Shown: positions 1 through 8,082, counted from the first letter of the stretch. The stretch is DNA of 42,114 nt from Acidobacteriota bacterium (GCA_016208495.1 JACQXX010000129.1:1-42114); one strand, 5' to 3'. Notes: generated from the sequence alone by a model not told the origin. Numbers and translations are program-made.

Positions 1-396
1 CCCGGAAAAACCACGAGGAGAAATACTATCGAGCACACCAGCAAAAATTGAAACATTGCCACCTCAATTATCTCCCTTCCTGTCGGGAGTTGGGAGAGAG
101 ATTTTTGACTTGTGTCAAGGGACTTTTTATCACCTACTTAATCATCTTGTTTGGTGAATTTAACTCGACCTCTTTCTTAGAGGTTAACTCAAAATACCGC
201 ATCAAGGCGCCAGAATCAAATAAAGGTGTTTTCAGTGATCAAATTCAATATTTTGACACAGTTTTAATGCGCCGCCAGTCTGACCTGTCAGTTGAGTTTT
301 ACTGACAGGTCAGACTTTTCATCGAACATTTGTGAGGATTGAAAAAGGCGGTGGGTCGTCTTGGGGAGGGAAGGGCGTTGAATACGTGTCAGTTTT
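1..396. other. Gene-poor left edge of window
   Basis: No gene can be supported here. The longest open frame (48-305, plus) opens with TTG, has no ribosome binding site and a composition unlike a protein of the neighbourhood, and its last codons run into a perfect hairpin. The stretch is AT-rich and carries the hairpin at 277-316. It is most likely the 3' region of a gene to the left of the window plus the downstream spacer of fabF. Confidence 0.5.
277..316. terminator. 15-bp perfect hairpin, probable terminator
   Basis: AGTCTGACCTGTCAG (277-291) is followed after a 10-base loop by its exact reverse complement (302-316). On the plus strand the stem is followed by TTTTC, so it would best terminate transcription arriving from the left. 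It lies about 80 bases beyond the fabF stop, so it could also serve the converging fabF transcript, although no T-run follows on that strand. Confidence 0.55.
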
Positions 397-1653
397 TTAT
401 TCAACCCGCTTTAAGAGTAGCCCGGCATTGGTGCCGCCAAAGCCCGAGGAATTGGACATGGCGTAGGTGATCTTCGCTGGTCGTGGCCGATTGGGCACAT
501 AGTCCAAATCGCATTCCGGGTCGGGTGTTTCGTAGTTGATCGTCGGTGGCAGGATTTGCCGTTCGACCGCGAGCGCCGTGTAGCAGGCTTCGATACCGCC
601 CGCCGCCCCCAGCGCGTGTCCGGTCATAGATTTGGTCGAACTCACCGCCAGTTTGTACGAATGATCGCCAAAAACGCGCTTGATGGCCAGCGTTTCGAAC
701 TTGTCATTGTATGGCGTGGACGTTCCGTGAGCGTTGATGTAGTCAACCACTTCGGGTTCAACCTGGGCGTCGCGCAGCACATTGCGGATCATCCGGTACA
801 CGCCGTCTCCATTCGGAGCTGGGGTTGTAATGTGATGGGCATCGGCGCTCATGCCGTAGCCAACCACTTCGGCATAAATTTTGGCACCGCGAGCCCGCGC
901 ATGCTCATATTCTTCAATCACCATAATCCCGGCACCCTCGCCAAGCACAAAGCCGTCACGATTGAGGTCAAAGGGACGTGAGGCACCTTTCGGATTGTCG
1001 TTGTTGGTTGACATGGCTTTGGCGGCGCTAAACCCACCAACCCCCATTGGGGTGATGGCGCCTTCGGTCCCGCCGCACACCATGACATCGGCGTCTCCGT
1101 CCTGGATCAATCGGAAAGACTCGCCAATCGCGTGAACCCCAGCCGCACAGGCCGTGGCGGTTGCCGAGCTTGGGCCCTTTAAGCCGTGCCGGATTGAAAC
1201 ATAGCCGTCAGCCATATTCACCAGGTAGGAAATCATAAAATATGGCGAAATATGACGCGGTCCTTCTTTCATCAACCGGGCGTGTTCGCGTTCGATGATT
1301 CCAAAGCCACCAATCCCGCTACTGATATAGACACCGATACGATCCGCATTATCTGGTGTCACTTGCAGACCGGAATCGGCCAGAGCTTCTTCAGAAGCCG
1401 CCACGGCATAGTGGATATAAGGCGCCGTGCGTCGTTGTTCGCGATGATCAAAGTACTTTGACAGGTCAAAATTTTTGACTTCGACAGCAAACCGAACCTG
1501 GAATCCAGATGCGTCAAAATGCGTGATCGGGCCAGCACCTGACTGACCTTCCATCATCGAGGTCCAGTTTTCTTCGCGAGTATTCCCAATTCCAGTGACC
1601 AGTCCGATCCCGGTCACTACGACACGACGAGCACCATTGGCAGCGTTCTGCAT
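397..1653 (-). CDS. fabF: beta-ketoacyl-ACP synthase II
   Basis: This is the condensing enzyme of type II fatty acid synthesis, joining malonyl-ACP to a growing acyl-ACP in the cytoplasm. The 418-residue length is normal for FabF. The thiolase-fold active site is complete: nucleophile Cys169 in TATACAAG, His309 in NAHGTSTP, Lys341 and His346 in KSMTGHALGAAGG; the glycine-rich end (GFGGTNAG) is also present. The ATG at 1653 is preceded by AAGGAAAG at good spacing. FabF is often next to acpP, but no acyl carrier protein gene is visible here; the upstream neighbour on the same strand is bshB1 across a repeat-filled 213-bp spacer, so it is probably transcribed on its own. FabB-type specificity cannot be excluded from sequence alone, but length and motifs favour FabF. 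Confidence 0.95.
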   Translation of the reverse strand: MQNAANGARRVVVTGIGLVTGIGNTREENWTSMMEGQSGAGPITHFDASGFQVRFAVEVKNFDLSKYFDHREQRRTAPYIHYAVAASEEALADSGLQVTPDNADRIGVYISSGIGGFGIIEREHARLMKEGPRHISPYFMISYLVNMADGYVSIRHGLKGPSSATATACAAGVHAIGESFRLIQDGDADVMVCGGTEGAITPMGVGGFSAAKAMSTNNDNPKGASRPFDLNRDGFVLGEGAGIMVIEEYEHARARGAKIYAEVVGYGMSADAHHITTPAPNGDGVYRMIRNVLRDAQVEPEVVDYINAHGTSTPYNDKFETLAIKRVFGDHSYKLAVSSTKSMTGHALGAAGGIEACYTALAVERQILPPTINYETPDPECDLDYVPNRPRPAKITYAMSNSSGFGGTNAGLLLKRVE

Positions 1654-1754
1654 ACAGACTTTCCTTCTAAATAGAATGATTTGAGTGCGAAATTAGAGTC
1701 GCGCAATTTATCTTTCTTGACGCAAGGAAAGCAAGGGAATCAGGAAGCAGGGCC

Positions 1755-1869
1755 AGGGTTCAGAGTTCAGGGTTCAGGGTTCGGAGGGCAAATTTTGGTC
1801 CTTTTTGTCTTTTTGGTCCTTTTGGTTTTGACGCTTGCCAAACCCCGCAACCCCGAACCCCGAACCCTA
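1755..1869. repeat. GGGTTCA heptamer arrays in inverted pair
   Basis: The left arm (1755-1786) holds GGGTTCA units on the plus strand. The right arm (about 1841-1869) holds CCCCGAA/CCCTGAA units, i.e. the reverse complement. Sixteen bases of the arms can pair with one mismatch. The right arm begins at the bshB1 stop: on the minus strand the stop TAG runs straight into GGTTCGGGGTTCGGGG. The loop contains two copies of a TTTTTGGTCCTTTT-like word. The structure could act as a terminator between bshB1 and fabF, but this is inference. Confidence 0.8.
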
Positions 1870-2637
1870 TGAATAAAAATTCATGGGCTGGGTCAGTAGC
1901 GCCATCGGGTCGGCGACATTGAGGGCTTCTTTCACGACAAAGGCTTCAGCGTCACGAACATTGATCAATCCGCCAAAATAGCGGTCACGCGCTTTCAAGC
2001 GGTCAAAGAAATCTTCACCTGAGAGCAGCGTTTGCAGATCCTGGCTGTTTGGGTTGTGAAATTGCGAAACGTGCGCGGCCAGGGCGGCCCATTTGGCTTC
2101 GCGGTGGGCACTGATATCAACCAGAAAGGTTGGCGACACGGTGCGCGGAAACAGATAGTGCGCGATAGCTGAAATGTAGTGCCGTTCCAACCCAAAATCG
2201 GCGTCATATTTGGCGAGGTGAGCCAGATGGGCGGCTTCCCGGATGATCTGGGCCGAGTGGGCATGGTCCGGGTGGGGATCTTCCGGGTAATGCGCAAAAA
2301 TGACTTTGGGTCGCAACCGGCGCAGGGCACGCACCAGTTTTCGACGTGACGTGTCATCCGCCGAAATGTGGCCATCGGGAAGTCCCAAATTGGCGCGGAC
2401 ATCAAGTCCCAGGATTTGTGCTGCATTGTGGGCTTCGAGCGCCCGCATTTCGACTGTTCCGCGCGTTCCCATTTCGCCTCGGGTCATATCGAGGATGCCT
2501 GTTCGATGCCCCTGAGCTTTGAGTTTGAGCAGTGTGCCTCCGACATTCATTTCAACATCGTCGGGGTGGGCTCCGATTGCCAGTACATCAATGGTTGGCA
2601 ATTCAGCGGTGGCTTGGGCTGTATAGGTAACCAGCAT
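1867..2637 (-). CDS. bshB1: LmbE-family deacetylase, bacillithiol biosynthesis BshB1 type
   Basis: A PIG-L/LmbE-fold zinc deacetylase. BshB1 removes the acetyl group from GlcNAc-malate to give GlcN-malate in bacillithiol synthesis. The signature AHPDD is at residues 23-27 with Glu29, and the second zinc-binding segment EDPHPDHAH is in the middle of the protein. The run GEMGTRGT, shortly after the zinc motif, is typical of the BshB1 branch rather than of generic LmbE proteins. Length (256 residues) is slightly above the usual 235-240 because of a short N-terminal extension. The ATG at 2637 has AAGGTG upstream. No bshA or bshC lies in the window, so the pathway assignment rests on this protein alone; another N-acetylglucosaminyl deacetylase activity is possible. 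The stop codon is contiguous with a GGGTTC array. Confidence 0.85.
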   Translation of the reverse strand: MLVTYTAQATAELPTIDVLAIGAHPDDVEMNVGGTLLKLKAQGHRTGILDMTRGEMGTRGTVEMRALEAHNAAQILGLDVRANLGLPDGHISADDTSRRKLVRALRRLRPKVIFAHYPEDPHPDHAHSAQIIREAAHLAHLAKYDADFGLERHYISAIAHYLFPRTVSPTFLVDISAHREAKWAALAAHVSQFHNPNSQDLQTLLSGEDFFDRLKARDRYFGGLINVRDAEAFVVKEALNVADPMALLTQPMNFYS

Positions 2638-2686
2638 GCAGTTTCACCTTTCGTTTCAAGACTTCTTTTGTGCCTAAAAGCAACCA

Positions 2687-2713
2687 CGCCAACAACTTAA
2701 TCAGGTGTTGGCG
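2687..2713 (-). terminator. 8-bp hairpin downstream of the ribbon-helix-helix gene
   Basis: CGCCAACA (2687-2694) and TGTTGGCG (2706-2713) form a perfect stem with an 11-base loop. On the minus strand the stem is followed within a few bases by GCTTTT, so it could be a weak Rho-independent terminator for the gene ending at 2828, just before the bshB1 start. Confidence 0.3.
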
Positions 2714-2827
2714 CTGGATGCCGAAAAAAATTTGAAAAGGCGGGGATGTTGTTGAACGACCAGGACGAAGGGGGAGACTATTGTATTTCTCTCCGGCTGA
2801 ACCCTGAACTCCGAACCCTGAATGATA

Positions 2828-3094
2828 TTATTTTTCCTTCCCAAGAAAGTTATTTGAGACTTGCTGGGCAATTGAATTTTTCAGATCTTCGGCTGCCCGA
2901 GCCAGGAGTTTTGCCGCCACGGCAGAAGTTGAGGTTGCCTGCCCAAGCGTGACACAGGTCTCTAAAATTGAAAGCGTCTGACGATTGACGGGAACTGAAA
3001 TAACGTGTGATGGACGACCCCGCCGGCTGACTTTTGATGACGCTTTTTCGGTGCTGGGGGCAGGTTCTGGCGCTGCTTTTTTAACTCGTGGCAT
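2828..3094 (-). CDS. small basic protein, probable ribbon-helix-helix DNA-binding protein
   Basis: An 88-residue protein not recognised as a named family. The N-terminal third is Lys/Ala/Pro-rich and carries RRGRPS, which resembles an AT-hook core. Residues about 31-75 look like a ribbon-helix-helix: a strand ISVPVN, a helix TLSILETCVTLG, a turn with TSTS, and a second helix AVAAKLLARAAEDLKN. The start is well supported: AGGAGG lies seven bases before the ATG at 3094. The word TTCATTCA overlaps this Shine-Dalgarno sequence and recurs upstream, including as a full palindrome, which suggests self-repression. DNA binding is inferred from the fold prediction by eye. A GGGTTC array lies just past the stop codon. 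Confidence 0.7.
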   Translation of the reverse strand: MPRVKKAAPEPAPSTEKASSKVSRRGRPSHVISVPVNRQTLSILETCVTLGQATSTSAVAAKLLARAAEDLKNSIAQQVSNNFLGKEK

Positions 3095-3667
3095 GTGAAG
3101 CCTCCTGAATGAAAAAGAAAAATTCCGGTTTAAGAATAGATGACTTGCTGAAGATGATTTTGGCAGGAAATTTCATTCATTATTCTTGAACGAAAATGCT
3201 GAAGTGAAAATGCGTGAAGGAGTACCTGCATAATCCTTTCAGTATTTGAAAAAATACCTGGTTGAAGCAAAAAAAACAAGCATGCATCGCTCAAAAAAAG
3301 AGGCTTCATTCAATGAATGAAATGCAGTTTTTCAAAAGGAGATTAACGCGCAGGTAATTTAAAATACAACATAAGTGCTTTTAAATTAACTAGATATAAA
3401 GTGATTTGCAACTAAGTGGAAAAATGATTCAATTGTTTAACCAGAAGGTGAAGGGCCAAATTACTGGGAGATAAAAAGATATTCAAGAAAGATATTGAAG
3501 AAATAATCCTCCAAGAAATAATTTTCTCAAATCAATCGAAGCCCTCACGGAACATCGGCTGTAACTGGTTGAAACTGAGGCAGATTTCGGTAAAGTTTTC
3601 AGCAAGGATTCAACGAAAGGGATTGTTGAACATAGATGGTTCTACGAAAATAAAAAGATCTGTTTTT
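3095..3667. other. Low-GC stretch without a recognisable gene
   Basis: About 570 bases, clearly more AT-rich than the surroundings, with no supported reading frame in either direction. It contains the TTCATTCA/TGAATGAA words described separately and several A-runs. No helicase motif of the truncated gene at 4025 is present here in any frame that could be seen. The composition suggests a replaced or inserted segment, but no element ends were recognised. Confidence 0.5.
3106..3321. promoter_or_regulatory. Candidate operator set TTCATTCA/TGAATGAA upstream of the small ribbon-helix-helix gene
   Basis: The eight-base word occurs three times in 216 bases: TGAATGAA at 3106-3113, overlapping the edge of the Shine-Dalgarno region of the gene at 3094; TTCATTCA at 3172-3179; and a complete palindrome TTCATTCA-A-TGAATGAA at 3305-3321. 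The palindrome with a one-base centre is the shape of a site for a dimeric regulator. Single copies also occur at 31957 and 32165, so the word is not unique to this locus. Confidence 0.4.
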
Positions 3668-3931
3668 CTAGCGAAGAAATGGGAATTGAGGCGGCAAATT
3701 GAACAGTTTTTTTCCCGAAGATAAGTGCCGTTTGACTCGACCTTTATACACGGCGCCACATCGGCGGCATCGGTACAGGGCCTCATCTTTTCCAACCTGT
3801 TTTTGAACTTCAGGTGGAGCGGTCATCCATTCTTTCAAACATCCATTGCACACCGACTCTTTTCCTTTTTCATCAACATTTTTCACGGTGCAATTAAAAT
3901 GATGTTCGCTTTTTAGGGCATGAAATTCCAT
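3668..3931 (-). CDS. zinc-ribbon miniprotein, unknown function
   Basis: An 87-residue protein with two CxxC knuckles, Cys28/Cys31 (CNGC) and Cys55/Cys58 (CRRC in YRCRRCGAVYKG), spaced as in a zinc ribbon, followed by a basic tail rich in Lys, Arg and His. An N-terminal HHFNC adds a possible fifth ligand. The start is strong: AAGGAGAT lies five bases before the ATG at 3931. No family is recognised. It is divergent from the truncated helicase at 4025, from which it is separated by only 93 bases. Nucleic-acid or protein binding is plausible for such a ribbon but not shown. Confidence 0.65.
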   Translation of the reverse strand: MEFHALKSEHHFNCTVKNVDEKGKESVCNGCLKEWMTAPPEVQKQVGKDEALYRCRRCGAVYKGRVKRHLSSGKKLFNLPPQFPFLR

Positions 3932-4024
3932 GGGTAATCTCCTTTTCTGGCAAAGTGTTTCAAGGAAAGTGAGGTTTTTTGGTACTATCCGGGCATTCCA
4001 CTCAGGTTTGTTTCCTCATTGTAA

Positions 4025-5674
4025 ATGCGAATTCCACTTGATCCACCAAAATTTACTGATTTAGTGCAAACGCTGGTGCGCCATGCCCTGACACCAGCCA
4101 TTGTGTTCTTACCCAGCCGCCGGGCCTGTGATGATGCGGTTGAATCGTTTCGCTCAATTCGTTCGGTTGGCCTGTCTTCTGACCAGATTGACCAGATTGA
4201 AGCCATTATTGACTCATTTGGGGACGAAGCACCATTCCTGCGGAAACATCGGCATTATTCGCTGGTCTTTCGAAAGGGAGTGGCGGCCCATCACGCCGGT
4301 CATTTGCCGGCCTGGAAGCATCTGGTTGAAAAACTTATGTCCTCCGGCTTGTTGCGGGCGGTTTTTTCAACCTCCACACTGGCTGCCGGAATTGATATGC
4401 CGGCGCGATCTGTGGTGATCACGGCCTCCAGTTTGCGAGGCGACGAGGGACACCGCGATATTAAAGCCTTCGAACTGGCCCAAATGACCGGGCGGGCTGG
4501 TCGTCGGGGACGTGACAAAGTTGGGTTTGCGGTGTTTATCCCCGGCCCATTTCAAGACATCCGCCTGATTCAAGAACGCCTGTTCCAACCACCAGAACCG
4601 ATTGAAAGCAGTTTCAATGCCAACTACACGATGGTACTCAATCTGCTCCAACAGCTTTCCCCAGAGTCGGCGCGGGCCCTGGTCGAACGGAGTTTCCTTC
4701 AGTTTCAGCGTATTGAGCAGGCCCAACGCCTCCGGCCACGGCTGGAACGTATTCAAAAACTGGTCAATGACGATGCTGCACAGTGCCCGGCTGGAAACCG
4801 GGTAAAAACAATCATGCGGTATCAGGAGCTGGAACACACGCTCAATCGTTCGCGCAAACAGGTCAAATCACTACGGCGCATGGTGGATCGCGAACAAGTT
4901 GCCGCCGGAATGGATCCGGAATGGACGAAAAGCTTGATGGAGGGCCTCGAAAAAGAGGAAACCACCCTCCGGACACTTCTGGCCAAACGCGATGATTTGC
5001 CGTGTGGGACCTGCTCGCAACTGAAACGTTGTCCGCAACGGGCCGGAGAAATCGCGCACAACTACGAAGAACTGACCCGCCTCGAAGACCGCATGGACAG
5101 CTTTGAACATGGTCTCTGGTCGGGCTTCGAAGACTGCGTCAAAATCCTGCAACACTTTGATTATATTGATGATAACTGGCGCCCAACTGAGCAGGGAAAC
5201 TGGGCGTCGTTTCTGCGGGTTGATAACACGCTGTTTATTGCCGAGTTGCTCCGCGATGGGTTTTTTGACACACCAGATGCCCGGACAATGGCGGCGCTGT
5301 GTGGTGGGTTAGCGGCTGAAGATCGTGATTTCACAACCAGTTATCACCAGCCGGAACCATTTCTGGCGACCCTGAGAAAAGCCGTTGGGATTGCCAAGGC
5401 GATTGAAGCGATTCAGGATCAGCATTCGTTTTACTGCCCAATGTGGATTGACAAAGAGGCCGCCAAACTGGTGTGGCTCTGGGGCGATGTCACCCGACCA
5501 TGGGAAGAGCTTTTGAAACTGACCGAAGCCAGCGAAGGCGATATTGTCCGATTGATTTTACGCACCGCTGACCTGCTCGGACAACTCACTGGATTGGTTG
5601 ATTCCCATCCACATATTGCCGCTCGCGCCCGCGAAGCTACCCGCCTGATCCGGCGACCGCCGATTGAGGAATGA
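4025..5674 (+). CDS. C-terminal half of a Ski2/Mtr4-like DEAD/DEAH helicase (N-terminal RecA domain absent)
   Basis: The 549-residue frame starts at the beginning of the second RecA domain: AIVFLPSRRACDDAV (motif IV region), AHHAGHLPAWK, FSTSTLAAGIDMPAR (motif V) and QMTGRAGRRGRD (motif VI, residues about 160-170). A Ski2-type C-terminal region follows, with a Cys cluster CGTCSQLKRC and a helical end. The ATP-binding Walker A motif and the DExH box of RecA domain 1 are missing. A TAA stop sits immediately before the ATG at 4025, no Shine-Dalgarno sequence is visible, and no upstream frame supplies the missing half. The remaining 549 codons are uninterrupted. It may be a recently 5'-truncated pseudogene or a retained non-catalytic fragment; ATP hydrolysis is not expected from this part alone. 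The stop TGA opens a TGACAAGG array. Confidence 0.7.
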   Translation: MRIPLDPPKFTDLVQTLVRHALTPAIVFLPSRRACDDAVESFRSIRSVGLSSDQIDQIEAIIDSFGDEAPFLRKHRHYSLVFRKGVAAHHAGHLPAWKHLVEKLMSSGLLRAVFSTSTLAAGIDMPARSVVITASSLRGDEGHRDIKAFELAQMTGRAGRRGRDKVGFAVFIPGPFQDIRLIQERLFQPPEPIESSFNANYTMVLNLLQQLSPESARALVERSFLQFQRIEQAQRLRPRLERIQKLVNDDAAQCPAGNRVKTIMRYQELEHTLNRSRKQVKSLRRMVDREQVAAGMDPEWTKSLMEGLEKEETTLRTLLAKRDDLPCGTCSQLKRCPQRAGEIAHNYEELTRLEDRMDSFEHGLWSGFEDCVKILQHFDYIDDNWRPTEQGNWASFLRVDNTLFIAELLRDGFFDTPDARTMAALCGGLAAEDRDFTTSYHQPEPFLATLRKAVGIAKAIEAIQDQHSFYCPMWIDKEAAKLVWLWGDVTRPWEELLKLTEASEGDIVRLILRTADLLGQLTGLVDSHPHIAARAREATRLIRRPPIEE

Positions 5675-6060
5675 CAAGGTGATAGAATGACAGGGTGACA
5701 AGGTGACAAGGTGACAAGGTGACAAAATGATCTAAGGGAGTCGGATGGAAATATCATACCACCAGGGTTCAGGGTTCAGGGCCAGATACTCCACGTTGAG
5801 TGGTACCCGCCAGTTCCCCAGTCTTCATCTTGAGTCGGATCAGTCAACTCATCGCCGAAACCCTGAACCCTGAACCCGATTTCAGTGGGATTTTATTTTC
5901 TTCTGGGTCCCTAAGTACCTTACCGAAAATTTCCAGGCATTTTTAACCACGAAATACGCGAAAAGAATCAAACACTTATCAGATCCAATATCTCAGGGAA
6001 CTTATGGCAAAGTACTTATTGTCACCCTGTCACCTTGTCACCCAGTCATCTTGTCACTGG
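5672..6060. repeat. Nested inverted arrays between convergent genes
   Basis: This 386-bp spacer separates two converging genes and holds no gene. Outer arms: GTGACAAG units from the helicase stop codon to about 5727 (plus) and the same units in reverse from about 6020 to 6058, next to the stop of the gene at 6061. Inner arms: GGGTTCAGGGTTCAGGG at 5765-5781 and its exact 17-base reverse complement at 5861-5877. Each outer array reads in the sense direction of the gene whose stop it touches. The whole could fold as a long cruciform or act as a bidirectional terminator. Confidence 0.85.
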
Positions 6061-6879
6061 TTAGTCTCTCATCTTATCAACAATTTGCGGTGATCCGCTT
6101 CGCACGGCCCGCCCAACGCGTCGCATCCATTCCAGTTCGTCTTCATCCATTGGCCCACGATCCAGAGCCGCCATTGCTTCGTCGAGTTCCTCCCGGTTTT
6201 TGGGGCCGATCAAACTCATAGTCACCGCCGGGTTAGAGAGTACAAACCGATAACAATCTGACCCACGCGGAACAGGTTCACCCGGAGGAACATTTCTGGG
6301 ATTGACGAGTCCTCCCCAACGAGTTGCAGTGTAGGCCACAACTCCAGGTCGTTTTTTGGCCTTGAGATACGGAAAGACTTCGGTTTCCGCGCCGGTGTGG
6401 GCCGCGTTGTACCGAACCATGATTGCCCCATAGTTTGGATCTTCGATAAATCGCTGAAATGTTGGGCGATTGTGGCACGAAACCATAATGTGGCGGGCTT
6501 TGCCGGATTCTTTGAGTGCCAGTGCCGCATCCAGAATCCGTTTGGGTGGAAGATCGTTCCACCAGCCAAGTAGGAGCAGATCGGTGTAGTCAATTTTCAA
6601 CTTTCGCAACGCTGAATTCAGTGATGGCTCCATCAACATCCCAATTCGGGTGTAGGTTTGAACCACAACGACCAGTTTTTCACGGTTTTTGGCGGCAATG
6701 TTCCTGATGGCCTGACCGAAATCACCACCCCGGAATGATCCCCAGTACAGGTAGTTGATGCCGCGCTCAAAGGCAGCCTCAACATCACGTCCAGCAATCC
6801 CGTAGCTGGACCCAATGCCCAGCGGACTGACTTTCAGTTTGGTGCTTCCTAAGGTTACTTTTTCCCATCCACAACCCAT
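6061..6879 (-). CDS. aldo/keto reductase-fold protein with non-canonical active site
   Basis: The 272-residue protein has the TIM-barrel pattern of the aldo/keto reductase superfamily: N-terminal LGSTKLKVSPLGIGSS, the strand region KIDYTDLLLLGWW, and a C-terminal cofactor-loop segment SLIGPKNREELDEAMAAL. The usual catalytic tetrad Asp-Tyr-Lys-His appears lost. Where the family has FDTAxxYG this protein has YLYWGSFRG; the Lys after the REK strand is Gln (VVVVQTYT); and the His of the IHWP segment is Gly. NAD(P)H binding may remain, but classical carbonyl reduction is doubtful. The ATG at 6879 has AAGGAG at good spacing. It is followed across a repeat spacer by the convergent helicase fragment and preceded by a zinc-finger gene on the same strand. 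The family call is firm; the function is unknown. Confidence 0.8.
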   Translation of the reverse strand: MGCGWEKVTLGSTKLKVSPLGIGSSYGIAGRDVEAAFERGINYLYWGSFRGGDFGQAIRNIAAKNREKLVVVVQTYTRIGMLMEPSLNSALRKLKIDYTDLLLLGWWNDLPPKRILDAALALKESGKARHIMVSCHNRPTFQRFIEDPNYGAIMVRYNAAHTGAETEVFPYLKAKKRPGVVAYTATRWGGLVNPRNVPPGEPVPRGSDCYRFVLSNPAVTMSLIGPKNREELDEAMAALDRGPMDEDELEWMRRVGRAVRSGSPQIVDKMRD

Positions 6880-6897
6880 AATGACTCCTTGTGAGCG

Positions 6898-7020
6898 AAA
6901 TAGTGAATAGTGAAATAGTGAATAGCGAAACGGTGAGAGACAGAGAATTTAGAGGTTGAACGCAACAACCTGAAACGTAATGCTGAGCTACTCGCTACTC
7001 GCTACTTCGCTATTTCGCTA
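6898..7020. repeat. TAGTGAA / TAGCGAG arrays in inverted orientation
   Basis: At 6898-6932 the plus strand carries TAGTGAA-like units. At about 6984-7020 it carries the reverse complement of TAGCGAG/TAGCGAA units. The right arm starts in the stop codon of the zinc-finger gene (minus strand CAG TAG CGAAATAGCGAAG), so the array supplies the TAG. The two arms can pair imperfectly. Confidence 0.8.
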
Positions 7021-8082
7021 CTGTGGCGGCGGTAACTGCTTGATCGTTCCCGCATTGTTGATGATTGCGCGTGAGGTGGAGCCAACCGTAAATCGTGGGA
7101 AATCAGTCAGCGGAACCTCGTGTTGATAGGATTTTCCGGATTTTGGATCTTTCAACTGAACGACGTATTTTTCAGTCTTTTTCCCTTCACGGAGTTTGGC
7201 CTCCTCCGGGATTTTTGGCCAGTACGGAGAAGTGTCGGCACCATTTGCGCGGTCAGTTCGGATGGTTCGCCAGCGGTCTACCTGATACCGAACCTTGTCT
7301 TTATAGACTGGCTCATCACGATAGACCGGCTCTTCTTCGGTTCGAGTTTTGGTGCGGTTTTCATAGACTGGCTCGTCTTTGTAAACATCTTCAAAATAAC
7401 CATTTCCAAGGTCTTTCGTGCCGGTTTTGACTCTTTTGGTACCAACTTTTACTTTTTCCGTGTAGGTTTTGGTGACCGTCCGCGTACCGGTTTTGACTTT
7501 TTCATTGTGGTGAAATTCACGTCGGCGCGAAAGCTCACGGGCGTCCGATGGGACTTCGCCAACCCAGGATTCTTCGGTAAGTGTTTGCAATTGCTCAACT
7601 TCAACCGTTCGCTCCCAGTGGACCCCAGTAACGTTGAGCGGGACTTCGTGGGTCCGCGTGAGATAGATTCCAAGACCAAGGAAGAGAAGACCCGCAACCA
7701 CCACCAGGCCGCCACACCCAAGTAACCCCTTGACCATCCAGGATTTCCCGCTGGTCGTGGGTGGTTCGGGCATCATTGATTGGGCTTCGGGTGGGGGCAC
7801 CAGGCCCACTTCACGATTGACCGAACTCCCACGTGGAGCACCACATTGCCGGCATCCTTCAGCCGTACTCACATTTGAGACACCACAGGTTTCACAAATC
7901 CAATCCGGCCCGCGCTGAGCCGATGTAAGCTCAGCCTGGTCAGTGATTTCCGGGGCATTCTCATCATAAATGAATTGCACATCTTGTTCACGAACTGCCC
8001 CACATCCGGTACACTTCAAGTCCCGTCCGCGGTTGAGCATGTCACAGTAGGTACATTTCCACTTGCCTTCACGGATCGTCAT
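7018..8082 (-). CDS. double RanBP2-type zinc-finger membrane protein
   Basis: The 354-residue protein begins with two RanBP2-like zinc fingers, WKCTYCDMLNRGRDLKCTGC (residues 8-27) and WICETCGVSNVSTAEGCRQC (about 61-80). A single transmembrane helix follows (GLLGCGGLVVVAGLLFLGLG, about 119-138). The C-terminal region is charged and repetitive, rich in KTGT/KVGT, TKTYTEKV and EPVYRDEPVYKD-type units, resembling a beta-rich repeat; a WRTIRTDRANG region and a Gln/Pro end close it. By the positive-inside rule the fingers would be cytoplasmic and the repeat region outside the membrane. No function is assigned. The ATG at 8082 has AGGAA upstream. Its TAG stop lies in a TAGCGAA array. Confidence 0.75.
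   Translation of the reverse strand: MTIREGKWKCTYCDMLNRGRDLKCTGCGAVREQDVQFIYDENAPEITDQAELTSAQRGPDWICETCGVSNVSTAEGCRQCGAPRGSSVNREVGLVPPPEAQSMMPEPPTTSGKSWMVKGLLGCGGLVVVAGLLFLGLGIYLTRTHEVPLNVTGVHWERTVEVEQLQTLTEESWVGEVPSDARELSRRREFHHNEKVKTGTRTVTKTYTEKVKVGTKRVKTGTKDLGNGYFEDVYKDEPVYENRTKTRTEEEPVYRDEPVYKDKVRYQVDRWRTIRTDRANGADTSPYWPKIPEEAKLREGKKTEKYVVQLKDPKSGKSYQHEVPLTDFPRFTVGSTSRAIINNAGTIKQLPPPQ

Noticed and set aside
48-305. 85-codon open frame on the plus strand at the left edge
   Set aside because: TTG start without a ribosome binding site, no recognisable fold, and its end lies in a perfect terminator-like hairpin.
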